Origin: Podocnemis expansa | Taxonomy: Eukaryota; Chordata; Testudines; Podocnemididae | Assembly (NCBI GenBank): GCA_007922195.1 | Contig: ML682067.1 | Coordinates: 6,971,702 to 7,035,701, forward strand | Direction: 5' to 3' | DNA length: 64,000 nt | Shown: in pieces, positions 35,667 to 47,490 of the stretch | Numbering within the stretch: position 1 is the stretch's first letter | Layout of the letters: every line of letters begins with the position of its first letter | The notes under the pieces: generated by a model | What the model saw: the letters and a program-made list of their open reading frames with translations, nothing else | Databases searched by the model: none | Told to the model about the DNA's origin: nothing | Program-made: the position numbers and the translations under genes

Positions 35667-36702
35667 TGTGATGCTGTCTCGGTCTGGGGCACTGTTTATA
35701 ATTCTTTTTCATATTAATATTTCATATTTGCAATAATCCATATGTGATATGCCATGTTTGGTGTCAATAGAAAGGCTATAATCTGCGAAGAATGATTATA
35801 TGGTTTATATTATAGGTATCATGCAGTATTAGAAATCTATTTGTTTTTATGTGTGTTCCAAGTGATTTGATTTTAAGGCATACACAGACTGGCTGTCTGC
35901 AACAACATTATCTTCCTGATGTCTCATGTTGGCAACTCCCAGTTGAAGTGGGCCTAGGAGGAAACCTGTTTGGCCAGTCACCCAAGCTGACCACGTGACT
36001 CAACTCTATTTTGATTTGGCAAGGACCCTGAGAGCATGAGGAGGTCCAGAAGGTGATAAAAGGCCATAGCCCATTCTCCATTTTGTCTTTAGTCTCCAGT
36101 CTTCAGCCTGTCTGCAACCAACATCCTCCTCTGGAACTATTCTTCTGGGACTGAACAAAGGACTGAGACTCACCCAGCTGCTGCTACTGCTGGGTGCATA
36201 CCAGAGGAATGGGACTAACCAGCAAACTACAGGATCTTCAAGAATTTGTTTTCTATGGACTTTAGATCATTTGTATGTATGTGATTCACTTTGACTCTTT
36301 AACATCTCTCTAACATCTCTCATATATTGTTTGTTTTCTTTTTATATTAAACCTTCAGTTGTAGTTACTAAAGGATTGGCTGGCAGCTTGGTATTTTGGG
36401 CAAGATCCAAGCCTATATTGTTCTGGGTGATGTGGCTGGCCCTTTGGGGTCAGGAGAACCTATTTCTTAAGAGACCTGGTGGCTAGAGGGGACCTTAGGA
36501 ACTGATGTGCAGTAAGGAGGCTGTTTCTATTTTGTTATGCTTGGTGATGACCAGAGTGGGGAATCAGAACCATGTTTTGTTGCTGACTGGGAGACTGGTT
36601 TAAGTACCACCTGTCAGTGGTTTAGGGGGTTTGGCTCCTGTTTTTGCAGCTTGCCCTGATTTTGGCACATTCAGAAGGTTATTCCAGGAGGCCTGGGTCA
36701 CA
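35667..36702 (+). mobile_element. Solo LTR, family B (1,036 bp) inside CR1
   Basis: The insert begins TGTGATGCTG and ends CTGGGTCACA, so it carries the 5-bp inverted ends TGTGA/TCACA. Flanks are CCCTC and CCCTT, a 5-bp target duplication with one mismatch, and the CR1 sequence continues across the site (GTTGCCCTCTG then CTGGAC...). A TATA-like GATAAAAGG lies at about 36,056 and an ATTAAA signal near 36,347, in the plus direction. No internal viral sequence is present. Confidence 0.8.
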
Positions 36703-36709
36703 CCCTTTT

Positions 36710-39187
36710 CTGGACTATAATTTGTCAACATCTTTTTTGTAGTGTGGAGACCAAAACTGGACACAGTAGTCCAGGCGCGGCCTTACATGCATGCCAGATA
36801 GAGGGGCATAATCACATCCTTCGATCTGCTGGCAACAATCCTACTGATGCAGCCCAATATGCCATTGTTTTTTTTGGCAACAAGAGCACATTGTTGACTC
36901 ATATCCAGCTTACCATGCACCATAACCCCCAGGTCCTTTTCTAAAGGGCTGCTACTTAGCTGATCATTCCCCAGCATGTAGCAGTACCTGGAATTTTTCC
37001 ATCCTAAGTGCAGGACTTTGTACTTTTCCTTGTTGATCCTCATGAGATTTTGTTTGGCCCAGTGTTCCAATTTGTCTAGACTCCCCTGGATCCTATCTCT
37101 GCCCTCCAGGGTGTTTACCATCCCCCCCAGCTTGGTGTTGTCCATGAATTTACTGGGTGTTCAATCTGTCCCATCATTCACATCATTAATGCAGATGTTG
37201 AACAGAACCAGCCCCAGGACTGACCCCTGGGGCACTCCACTAGTTACTGATAGCCAACTAGACATTGAGCCATTGATCCCTACCCTCTGACTGTGATGAT
37301 CTAGCCAGCTTTCTATCCACCTTATGGTCCATTCATCCAAACCATGCTGCCTTAATTTGCTGACAAGAATGCTGTGGAAAATGGTATCAAAGGTTTTGCT
37401 AAAGTCCAGGTATATCACATAGATAGCTATTCCCGCACCCACATATCCCATCATCTTATCATAGAAAGCAATCAAGTTGGTTGGTCAAGCACAATTTGCC
37501 CTTGTGAATCCATTCTGACTGTTCCTGATCACTCTTTTCCTCCAAGTGTTTCAGAATGGATTCTTTGAGGACCTCCTCCATGATTTTTCCAGGGACTGAG
37601 GTGAGGCTGATTGGGCTATAGTTCTCCGGGTCCTTCTTTTTCTCTTTCTTGAAGATAGGCACTATATTTGCCTTTTTCCAATCATTTGGGACCTCCCCTG
37701 TTTGTCATGAGTTTTCAAAGATAATGACTAGTGACTCTGTAGTCACATCAGCCAACTCCCTCAGCACCATCGGAAGCAGTTCATCTGTCCCCATAAACTC
37801 ATGCATATCCAGCGTCACAAAGTAGTCCCTAACATGACCTTTCATCATCACGGGCTGCTCTCCTTCTCTCCATACTGTGTTGCCCAGTGCAGTAGCCTGG
37901 GAGCTGACCCTGCCTGTGAAGACTGAGCTAAAAAAAGCATTGAGTATGTCAGCCTTTTCCACATCATACGCCACGAGAATATCTGCCCCATTCAGTAAGG
38001 GACCTACACCATCACTGATCCTCATTGCTGACATACTTGAAGAACCTCTTCCTGGTATCCTTCACATCCTTTGCTACCTGCAACTCCAATTGCTAGTTGA
38101 CCTTTCAGATTTTATCCCTGCAATCTCAAGCAATATCTTTTTATGCCTCCCTTGTCACCTATCCAAGCTTCCACTTCTTGTAAGCTTCCCTTTTGTGTTT
38201 CAGCTCATAGTGCAGTTCTCTGCTAAGCCATGCTGGGCACCTTTCATATTTGTTGTTCTTTCTACACATTGGAATGTTATCTCTCTGTGCCTTTAGCAGG
38301 GTTTCTTTAAAATACAGCCAGCTCTCTTGGGCACCTTTCCTTTTCAGATTAGCCTACCAAATGATCCTGCCCATCAGTTCCCTGAGGGAGTCAAAATCTT
38401 CTTTTCTGAAGTCCAGGGTGTGTGCTCTGCTTCTTTCCTTTCTTCCTTTGATCAGGATCCTGAACTCTACCATCTCATGGTCACTGCTACCCAGGTCTAC
38501 TTCCCTAATCAACTCTTCTCTGTTTGTGAGCAGCAGCTCAAGAGGTGCAAGGCCGCTAATTGGTTTGTCCAGCATTTGTACCAGGAAGTTGTCCTGAATG
38601 CTCTCCAAAATTTTCCTGGATTGTCTGTGCACTGCTGTGTTGTCCTCCCAGCAGATGTCAGGGTAATAGAAGTCCCCCATGAGAACAAGGGCCTGTAATC
38701 TGGAAGCTTCTGCTTGTTGTCCATAGAAAGCCTCATCCACTTCCTCCTCCTTGTCTGGTGGTCTATAGCAGACACCTACTACAACATCGCTCTTGTTGCA
38801 TTCTCCTGTAAACTTAACTCAAAGACTTTCAACAGGCTTGTCTCCATTTTCATAGTGGAGCTCCAAGCAGTCATAGAACTGTTTTATGTATAGTGCTACT
38901 CCTCCACCTCTTCTTCCTTGCCTGTCCTTCCTAAATAGTTTATATCCATCAATGGCAGTGCCCCGGTCATGCAAGCTGTCCCACCATGTTTCTGTTATTC
39001 CAATTATGTCATAGTTCCTTGTCTGTACCAGTAGTACCAATTCTTCTTGATTGTTTCCCAGGCTCCTTGCATTTGTGTACAGGCACCTAAGATACCAGGC
39101 TAACTGCCCCACATTCCCCTGCCAGTTGTCTTTCTTGTTGCATCTTCCTCTTTGGGTTTTCTCCCCATGTCCTCCTTCCCTACTCAC
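36710..39187 (-). pseudogene. CR1 ORF2 (endonuclease-reverse transcriptase), broken
   Basis: Read on minus, the endonuclease part (TETWWDSLHDRGTAIDGYK near 39,000; [11 protein letters not shown] near 38,670; SSDHEMVEF near 38,470) is followed by the reverse transcriptase (ENYSPISLTSVPGKIMEEV near 37,610; [10 protein letters not shown] near 37,400; [20 protein letters not shown] near 37,200). The late ORF2 region KDLGVMVHGKLDMSQQC is at about 36,910. Frameshifts and stops separate these blocks. Same protein family and role as in the 12.3-16.7 kb copy; inactive. Confidence 0.88.
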
Positions 39188-39229
39188 CTCTGGTATTAAA
39201 GCTTCATTAGGACATCTAAGACACTGATT

Positions 39230-39720
39230 TGATCCTGCCCGCAGTTCTGACTAGGGTCTCTTTTATCCATGCTGTTACAGCCTTGCTCCCCCCAAGATCT
39301 ATCCCATCCCCCAGGTCTCCCTTATTGTCACTTACCTGTGAACTTTGGTCACCGTCCCTCTTCAAACCTAGTTTAAAGCCCGCCTCACTAGGTTAGCCAG
39401 TCTATGTTCAAATATGCTCTCCCCTTTCCTCAATAGGTGGAGTTCATCTCTGCCTAGTAGGCCTTCTGCCTGGAATAGAACCCTGTGGTTGAGGAAGCCA
39501 AAACCCTCCTGGTAAGACCATCTTCATAGCCAGGCATTCACTTCCAGGATGCATCTGTCTCTGCTCAGGCCCTTACCCGTGACCGGAATGTTCGAAGAGA
39601 ACACCACCTGCACACCAAACCCCTTCACCTATGCTCCCAGGGCCCTGTAGTCACTTTTGATCTGCTGAAGGTTACATCTCACAGTATCATTAGTGCCCAC
39701 ATGGGGTAGTAGACAGATCA
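39230..39720 (-). pseudogene. CR1 ORF1 C-terminal remnant
   Basis: On minus, HVGTNDTVRCNLQQIKSDYR (about 39,635-39,700) is the GTND-containing part of the SGNH esterase-like domain of CR1 ORF1, followed by the degraded end of ORF1 up to about 39,230. The N-terminal half is missing because the element is 5'-truncated. Confidence 0.75.
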
Positions 39721-39773
39721 CCACACTTACATTATTTTTACAACTGTAAAACTGTGTGAATGATATATTAAAC

Positions 39774-40090
39774 CAGTTCCCAACCTGGGGTCTGTGGACC
39801 AGTGGTGGTTTGTGAGTGTACTGCAGGTGGTCCATGGAGGGAAAAAAGATAATTACTGCAGGTAAATGTGCTGCACGTAAATGTACTGTGATAAGTGCAA
39901 TATGTTTGAGTGAGCATAATAAATTATTAGAAATAGCTGCACTTTGAATAGCCCTTGATATACAAGTTTGACTCCCATAAGCCATAGGCTATGTTAAAAA
40001 TTATTAAAATGGCTTGCTCATGCGGTGGTCCTCAAAAGCTTTCGATGACGATATAGTGGTCCATATAAAGGAAAAGGTTGGGAACTGCTG
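39774..40090. mobile_element. hAT-type MITE, 317 bp, perfect 8-bp duplication
   Basis: The left end CAGTTCCCAACCTGGGG and the right end GGTTGGGAACTGCTG are inverted copies. The octamer TATTAAAC flanks both ends exactly (39,766-39,773 and 40,091-40,098), the 8-bp signature of hAT. The interior is the paired 'gtggtcc...' type found in many non-autonomous hAT families. Non-coding. Confidence 0.9.
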
Positions 40091-40098
40091 TATTAAAC

Positions 40099-41297
40099 AA
40101 TTTATAGCACTTCACCTTTTTGTAGAAGATTTTTGAGTTATTTGGAGAGGAGGAAAAATACTTGTGGTTTTGTTAAGCTTAGCACTCCTGTTTTATTAGA
40201 CCTTATGGTATATTACAATCAAGTACTTTAGAAGTCCTAAAATAAAACCTGATCCTGCTGTAATGGAATTTGAGAGAAATTTATGTGATTACAGATATTT
40301 CTGCCAATAGTTGATGTTATAGCTTATAATATACTTCCCAAAGTTACAGTGATGTTTGGAATCTTTTCTTTCTACTATGATTTTGATCGGCATCAGTGTT
40401 ATTATTACCAGTTAAACAAATAATAACTACACAGGTGAACTAATTGGTTCCCCTTTTTCATAAAAACATCCTATCATTTTGTGCTTCATGTTGTTCAGTG
40501 ACTGGCACAGCCAGGTTTAGGACAAATGAATGGTATACACTTGGAAAATTACATTTGACTTTCTCTTTTAAAAATAACAAAGACTGTGACAACATCAAAA
40601 CAAGTAAAATGAGAAAAGAAATATGTCTAATGTTCACACCATGAAACATTCAAAGCATTAAGAAACTTACAACTGGAGTTTTTGTACTGTCTAATCTACT
40701 GTTGCACTGATTTAGGACAAAATCCTGTTTGTTTACCTCAACAAGTCCCAGCAACTTCACATTATGTTCTTTAAGTCATATGTTACAGTGTAAATCTCTA
40801 TAGCTGTATTTATTATACAGCCTTCCTTCTTCAATACTGTCCTGTAAAGTTGACTTGTGGTCTAGAAAAACCTGTGTACAAAGCAGTTAAAACATTTCTG
40901 TCTTTCTTGTGATTCCTATAAAGCATAAAAGGTGGTAAAATAGAATATACCCTAGATATAAATAGCTAGACTTTGATGTGGTAAATTAGAGTAAATATCA
41001 AATGGTGCATTATACAGTTTTCTGTTGAGACAGGAAGGCAGTGAAACTGATGTGTAATTCCCAAGTTTAAGCTCTCCTCATTAGTCTACAGATATCTTTT
41101 TGTTTGCAATATTAACCTGCAGTAAGCTAAGAAAATGTGGAATGGTACATTGTTATGACAGAAATATTTCCCAGGGCTCTTACAGTATTAGGAGGGATGA
41201 GAATTCTATGGTCTTGTCTTTCTTATGAAGATTGACTAGCAAAGGATCACATGATATCATCAGATCTGCACTATGTACCATGGAAATCTTGCAGCAT
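40099..41297. other. No gene recognised
   Basis: AT-rich sequence; no supported exon or repeat. Confidence 0.4.
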
Positions 41298-41554
41298 TTA
41301 CAAATTTAAAGCTTTGACAGTAACTTTTGCACCAAATAAAGGTCCTCTATTTGCATTGTAGCCATGCACAGAATGATATATTTTTTCCAATATGACAACT
41401 ATCCAGTACGGATAACTTTCAGAAAAGGACAAGAAATGACTTGTATCATCCATATGAAAATTAAAATACAAATAGACTTGCTGACCCACTGTCACTGAGC
41501 AAAATTTAAATCTTGATGCTGGTTCCAGTGGCTGGGTGGAAATGAGTTTCTCAG
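41298..41554 (-). CDS. Candidate terminal exon or orphan frame, minus strand
   Basis: On minus, a TCTTCAG acceptor-like site at 41,555 is followed by a frame open for about 85 codons to a TAA at 41,298-41,300 (first Met at 41,495). The peptide looks like a folded extracellular or beta-rich protein rather than random translation: FCSVTVGQQVYLYFNFHMD, then SYPYWIVVILEKIYHSVHG, ending RGPLFGAKVTVKALNL. I do not recognise the family. No upstream exon is secure; a piece at about 41,726-41,776 (KSRVYSCKIVFR on minus, with a GTAAAA donor) is possible. It could be a decayed transposon or pseudogene. Confidence 0.28.
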
Positions 41555-43104
41555 CTGAAGACCCCTCAGAGAAGTAAAATCAATGGACTCTGAGAACTAA
41601 AGCTTTCTCATCAGAATTTTGTTGACTATTGTTATCAGCAAAAGAAAATTTGAACCTGGTTGATAATTTGCAAAAGAGATTGTCTTAAGAAGTGCTTCCT
41701 TAAGGAAAACTGGCATTTTACCTTCTGAAAACTATCTTACAGGAGTAGACACGGCTCTTCATCTCTGGTCTTGCTGTTCAAGAATAGTAAGGATCCAATG
41801 CTCAGGCTGTAGCCCAGGTTTCCTCAGCACCTCCAGAATCTAAATGAGTGTCATTGGTAGAAATGGAAGCAAACTTGCATTTGTACCTCTCGTATTCTGT
41901 CTGGAAAATGACAACTCTGTCTGGATCAGAGGGGCTCTCTGTACAAAATAATATGATTATTCCTTGCAGTTATAAAACCTTGACTCTGTTAGTCAGTGAA
42001 AGCGCCCCAGCTGAATTAGGCTGTTCACAACTTGCAATTGTTCCATTCTTCAGGACATGCATCCATGACAGAGGAAGCTTAGAACATTTGTTTTTCCTAG
42101 CTGCAGCATAAAATGTTTAAAATTCAAACATTTTAAATTTCAAAAATTCTCTCCGAAGTGATTGTTGGGTTTTAGCACATGACCCTTGAGCACTGTGCCT
42201 GTTCCAGTCCCTTGATATAATCACCTGTGAAGAGGCAGTTGGGGCAAGTAAGAATCACTATAGAGAGCAAAAGGCAGTTAAAAAGTCATTTCTTGGATAG
42301 AGTGGCCTGCCCAAATTCTCAGTCAAAACAATCTGAAATCATACCGGTTCCCTCTGTCTTCAAAGATAACCTTCAAAAATGCAGTCTGATCCAGTAGAAT
42401 CAAGCTCCACCCCCCTCCCCTTGGATCATACTGGAAAATTATAATAAATGTCAGTTTTTTCATCCAGGACCTTCAGTAATCAACTTCTAAAGGGACACAA
42501 TTTTCCTGTGATTGGAAGTTTTGCCACTCACTCCAAAAGAAACAGGATTAATTTCCAGGTCTATTTTGAAATTCTCAACAGAATTAAGTCAAGCAAAGAA
42601 CTCAAACTTTTCTCATGCTTTAGCAATTTTGTCTTTGATGTCAATAGGAACATAACAGAGACTGAAGTCCATTTCTGAGTTTTGTCTCTATTGGAATCTA
42701 CCGTCAGCAGTGGTTTTGAAGCTCATGTTCATGTTAGATTAAATAGCTCTAAACCATTGCCAACTTCTTGTCAAGAAGTGCTTCTTAAACCATAGGTGTC
42801 AACAATGATGCAGCTGCATCAATTATTGACAATAGCTTTATCTATCCTGTGAAATTTACCCAGGGGTAATAAATGACATCAATTGGGACAACTGAACCAG
42901 GTCTGTAGACTTTCTATACCTACAGGGTGGGTGCGATTTTAAGGTTACAGGACTCTCTATGTATTCTGGGTAATTAATATTGGTGTATGGCTTTGAAGAA
43001 GAAAGGTTTAATTCAGTTGTAAAACAGCACATACTTTTCTCCAAAGTGAAATACAATTCCCCCAAGTAACTTAATACTGATTCATCAGATTGTATGTAGA
43101 TAGA
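41555..43104. other. No gene recognised; possibly an old repeat
   Basis: The region has moderate GC, several short frames on both strands and no repeat I can name. It may be a highly diverged transposon or pseudogene that includes the frame at 41,298-41,554. Confidence 0.3.
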
Positions 43105-43290
43105 TTAACTACTAGAATAAGTTGCCTAGGCAGGTTGTGAAATCTCCATCACTGGAAGTTTTTTACAAGCAGGTTAGACAAGCACCTGTTAGGGATGGTT
43201 TAAGAGGGTACTTGGTCCTGCTATGAGTGCAGGGGACTGGGCTTGATGACCTCTCACAGTCCCTTCAGTTTCTATGATTTTGTGATGCAT
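43105..43290 (+). mobile_element. CR1 LINE 3' fragment
   Basis: The conserved end of ORF2 and the 3' terminus are readable: 'actagaataagttgcctagg', then 'atggtttaagagggtacttgg', 'gactgggcttgatgacctc', and a TTCTATGATTTTGTGATG tail. 5'-truncated, same subfamily as the minus copy at 29,505. Confidence 0.8.
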
Positions 43291-45300
43291 TTTTGTCTGT
43301 CCTTTTAGTTTTTATGTTTTGTATCTTGTTACACATACCACAAGTGTCTAAATTTATTCCTATAGCTTTGAATTATATGGAAATCTTTTGCAAATTGGAT
43401 GATATGAACTCAAAGACATAAAATTCCATAGAAGCATTAAATGGTACTTCCGATTACCTAGAACAGAACACCCAGCAACTACGCTCTTGGTCAGAACTAG
43501 TCAGGTTTCTGTATATGAATTATCAGCAAAGGACGCTTTTGGCTTGACAAAAAGTCAATTAAAGGCTACATTGTAACCTTACAATCCAGGCCAAGCAAAG
43601 GGGATCATGTGAAGCCCCAGGAGATGCGTGAGAACCAGGCTGTGACTGATCATCACAGAAGATAGTTTGACAGATGGGCAGGTAAGCAGACATTTAGCAT
43701 GTTTTGAATCTTTTCCTGTGTTCTATCACGCCATAAGGGGCATTCTTATTGGCTATGTAGTTAGAGCCTGGATCTGAACATTTCTGGGCTCCTCCGAAAA
43801 TTAGGAGAGACTGCTGTAGGCAAGAACTATGGGTTACACAGCAGATTTTACACTGAAGTTAAATACTTGTGCCTGTGTGTATACACGTATAATCTTTATG
43901 AGATTCATATTCTTGTCTGCTCATTTGCAGAAATGTCAGGTCATTGTCCAGACAACATTGCGTGGTATTGTGTATTCCCACTCTTAAATACAGCACCGTA
44001 TACTATTTTACATATCTGACAAGATTGAATCCACTGGTTTTCATTTTATGTCACTACTGATAATAGGGATGCATATTTGTATGTGCATGCTCTAGTTGTG
44101 TGGGGCATGGTCACACACTGTTGTCCATCTCATGTTAATCTTAGAAATGCCAGAGTTCTGGCCTTAGTTTAAATCTTTTGAAATATGTATGTATCCTAAG
44201 AACTTTTAATGACCCTAAATTTCTATAATCATAGGGCTTTTCAGAACACTGGTATTTCATCAATGTACTTCCCTTGGGCTAAGAGCATGGCAAGCCTGGA
44301 TATACAAAGAAATCAACTTAGAAGCTGCCCATGCCTTACACATTACTTTTTAAGAACTCAGTCTTTTCACAGTGGCAAAATATATAGCAACCACATAGTG
44401 TTTTTCCAAGCCTGAAGTGGTGCAGTATTCAGTAACTGACTTAACCCAGTATAATAAACATCACTCTGATGGGATTTTGCTTTATATAGTCTAATATATG
44501 GTAAAACTGAACACATTGCATTAAAAAATTCTCCATTTGTAGATGGTGGGTTTTAATTAAATCTTTTTTTCATGTCTGAGTTTAGAAGACTATCATGTAT
44601 ATGGCTTAAATGAAATAAGCATAAAAAAATCACCTTTCAGTGGAATAATCCTGTGTGTAATTTTTCATGATACGTAACTCAATTTTATTGCAGTCATTGA
44701 TATATAGGATTGTTATATAATATATAATTCCCATAATTTTTGTAACCATTTTTCCATTGAAATCTGGTATGAACCACTGCAGTGAGACAAATAGTTCAGT
44801 GTAATCAAAAGAAATCTTGTCTTTGCCATCAGAACTGTCTGTCCCAATGTTCCCAACAGTGTATAAAAAGCTATTTAATCACAATTGTAATATGTTTGTT
44901 GGCAATTTCATATTTTATCTCACCTTGGGAGAGACAGTAAGGTCAGCTTTCATACATATAATTTTATATTCTTCTGTGGTAACTAGAATCCTACCTTGCA
45001 TCCCTTACCTGCATACAGAAAGTCAGTTTGGACTGTAAATATGTCTATCACTGAGGTAACACACTCGGCTTTGAGTTTGCTTGTTGACAGCTCTAGTAAC
45101 TATAAAACACTTTCCTTTAGTGTGTTGGTCTATGCATCAGATCATTTAAACCATTCTAATTAATGCCATGTCTTGAATTTTTTTATAATAAAAACTTGGT
45201 ATATAAGCTCTTCTTAACAGTTGCAATAGGGTAAAATGCAAAGGTTTTCTATTAATAAAATTAAAGTAATGGATTTGTTTAGATTTCTATATTTTTTGAA
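43291..45300. other. No gene recognised
   Basis: AT-rich; no named repeat. A splice-like segment at about 43,590-43,692 (CAG before, GTAAGC after) has stops in all three frames and could only be a non-coding exon. Confidence 0.4.
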
Positions 45301-45352
45301 AACAGGTTCCAAAGGGGTAGCCCATGTTACTCTAATTAAGCAAAACAAGCAA

Positions 45353-45508
45353 GGCGTCCTCTGGCACTTAAAGACTAACAAATTAATTTATCGCATGAGC
45401 TTTCATGGGAGAAAATCTTACTTCATCAGATGAAGTGGGATTTTTTTTCCCATGAAAGCTCATGAGATACATAAATTTGTTAGTCTTTAAGTGCCACAGG
45501 ACTCTTTA
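45353..45508. repeat. Inverted repeat of a sauropsid interspersed repeat
   Basis: Two copies of the same unit lie head to head: 45,353-45,430 (containing GGCACTTAAAGACTAACAAA and GAGCTTTCATGGGAGAAAAT) and 45,437-45,508 (its complement). They form a near-perfect hairpin of about 70 bp per arm. The unit recurs singly at 47,850-47,945, 58,728-58,775 and 59,380-59,430. I associate it with Penelope-like or SINE-like ends abundant in turtles, but the class is uncertain. Confidence 0.7.
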
Positions 45509-45750
45509 CTTCATGGGGTTTTTTTGTTTTGTTTTGTTTTTGGAAAACAACACACCAAGAAAAATTACTGGCCAACTAATATTCTTCAATGCACATTAGC
45601 CCTTTTGGATACATGAAAAGCAGACTGACAATTTGTATGCAATTGTTACTTTTCTTCCTTTTTGTGTGGAATTTTACTTTGCAGCAATAGGTCCAGAGGC
45701 TTATATCAGTGGGAGGTGAAGGCACTTAGAAACTCAAGTTTGAGCCTCTG

Positions 45751-46054
45751 TGGGTATGTTTATATTGTGATAAAAGTCCTGCAGCATAGCTGCAAATGGC
45801 CACAGTCAACTAGATCAGGCTTGCAAGGCTATAAAAATACAGTGTACACATTTGAGCATGGGCTGGTGACTGACCTCTGAGACCCCACAAGGGGGGATGG
45901 TTTCAGAGCCTGGGTACCAGCTTGTGTTGAAATGTCTGTACTGATATTTTGCAGCCCCATAACCCAACTCTTGTGAACCTGAGTCAGCTGATCTAGGCTC
46001 TAAGACTCAATACCATAGGGTTTTGTTTTTTTTTACCACAGTGCAGGCACACCT
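45751..46054. mobile_element. Harbinger-like MITE, about 300 bp
   Basis: The left end GGGTATGTTTATATTGTGAT and the right end ACCACAGTGCAGGCACACC are imperfect inverted copies resembling the 32,900 element. The interior holds the 'gagtcagctgatctaggctc' block common to such elements. No clean target duplication. Confidence 0.55.
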
Positions 46055-46879
46055 TATAATTCATATACTCAGGTCATAGAATGAAGGCTGTCTAAGTCAG
46101 CTTGGATGCACTCTACTAATTAAATTACGTAAACTACTGCAAATCCATTGAATTCAGTGGAGTCATGAAGATTTACATCAATCAAGGAACAGGCTTTATT
46201 CCAATAGAACTGGAAATGAATCCAAACTGGAGTGTCAAGTCCAACTTTCCCAAAATATGAGAGCGCTGAGATTTGGATCTGTTCTCCACCATTTGGACCA
46301 TCCAGAATTAGAAGTAAGGTATCACTGGTCATCTGTCAGTGGGCAGAAACTGTTTATCAGCATGACCAAATACTCAGATTCAATTGTTTGTTTGGTTTTT
46401 AGAGTTTGTTTTTCAGTGCAAATGGCCACCTTCTTGGTTGACATGAAAATATTTATTGCTACTGTATTTAAACTTGTATCTAATAAAAATGTGCATGATA
46501 TATTAAGGAGAAATAGAATGAAATGAATGTCTCTCAGGCTCACATGGCACTATACTGAAGACTCTAAGCAGCCACTGATCCAGTCCCAAATATTATGAGA
46601 CAAGAAATCATGAAAGTGTTAGAGCCCCGAATGGGGGTGGTTGTGACAGGAGCTAGGCTTAGTGGTCAGAGGAAGACCCAGGGCCCAGAGTCAGAATCAG
46701 GCTCAAAGGCCAGGCTCCAGAGCCAACAATCAGAGCTGAAGTGAGGAATTGGAGCCAACAGCAGGCAAGGCAGGGTAAAGGCTGGGAATAAGTCAGTATA
46801 GGAGCTGTCACTGCTGTGGCCTAGTGCCTGTGAGCAGACACTTAACTGTCTTTGTTCTTTTGTCTTTCTTTTGGCACAG
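46055..46879. other. No gene recognised; upstream of exon candidate
   Basis: A purine-rich block at about 46,620-46,790 consists of imperfect 'ggctccagagccaac' units. Just before 46,880 a pyrimidine tract (TTTGTTCTTTTGTCTTTCTTTT) forms the acceptor of the exon candidate. Confidence 0.4.
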
Positions 46880-47026
46880 CAACTTCATCACCAATGAACA
46901 GCTATTGCTGCTGAGTGACATAAGAGCTGGTCTGCTGGTTCCTCCCATCAGCATAGCCTACTATGTGCTGGCTACACCTCTTATGTCACTGGAGACCATG
47001 CTGCAGGCCCTGATTCCTGACGATAA
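46880..47026 (+). CDS. Candidate internal exon, 147 nt
   Basis: A long pyrimidine tract ending GGCACAG is followed by 147 nt open in the frame that starts with the third base of a codon. The peptide reads like a real protein: NFITNEQLLLLSDIRAGLL, then a hydrophobic VPPISIAYYVLATPL, then MSLETMLQALIPDD. GC and codon composition rise sharply against the AT-rich surroundings. The donor AA/GTACAT is weak. Start phase 2 fits the end phase of the exon at 2,260-2,390 (AG + C gives Ser), and the two bases at its end fit the start of the exon at 52,796 (AA + G gives Lys). I do not recognise the family. Other exons could lie in between. Confidence 0.5.
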
Positions 47027-47490
47027 GTACATATACGATGTGACTACTTAGATATTTTTAAAGATGTTGGTTATTTTGAGTATATTGCTAAGAAACATGG
47101 GTATTCAAGGAAGCAAAAATAGGAGGAAGAACTATGTCCACTCATACAATAACTCAAACCTCTAACAAAACAAAACTTTTAGTGAAGTTTACAGATAGAA
47201 ATACTGGTTCAAATATTCTGTTATGATCATAGACAGTTGTTTTCATAGTACTATTTATGGTGTTTTAAATACTAAAAGTTACTTAGTCTTGCACTGAGTG
47301 TGTTCCCTTCATTAATACGTCAGCTAGGATCTGAATTCAATGCTTTCCTACTATTTGTCTGGACTATGTCTCCCATTTACTCTTTTTTTTAATCCTCCCC
47401 TGATCTTGTATTCTGTTGAGCCAGCACTCAAGTAAGTTGCACTCAATGTAAAAACGATCCTCATAGATTTGTTTATACACTACTTAAGAC
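47027..47490. other. No gene recognised; possibly intron
   Basis: AT-rich spacer between the exon candidate and a hAT-bounded element; the last eight bases are its target duplication. Confidence 0.4.

Larger units (their letters stand above)
33647..39720 (-). mobile_element. Long CR1 LINE copy split by nested insertions
   Basis: This minus-strand CR1 runs from its 3' tail (complement of ATTCTATG repeats at 33,647-33,655, resuming at 35,236) to the end of ORF1 near 39,720. Two insertions interrupt it: a Harbinger MITE at 33,656-35,235 and a solo LTR at 35,667-36,702. After removing them it is about 3.5 kb. It lacks the 5' untranslated region and the N-terminal part of ORF1. Confidence 0.9.

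Noticed and set aside
43590..43692. Exon between CAG and GTAAGC
   Set aside because: Stops in all frames; at most a non-coding exon, no independent support.
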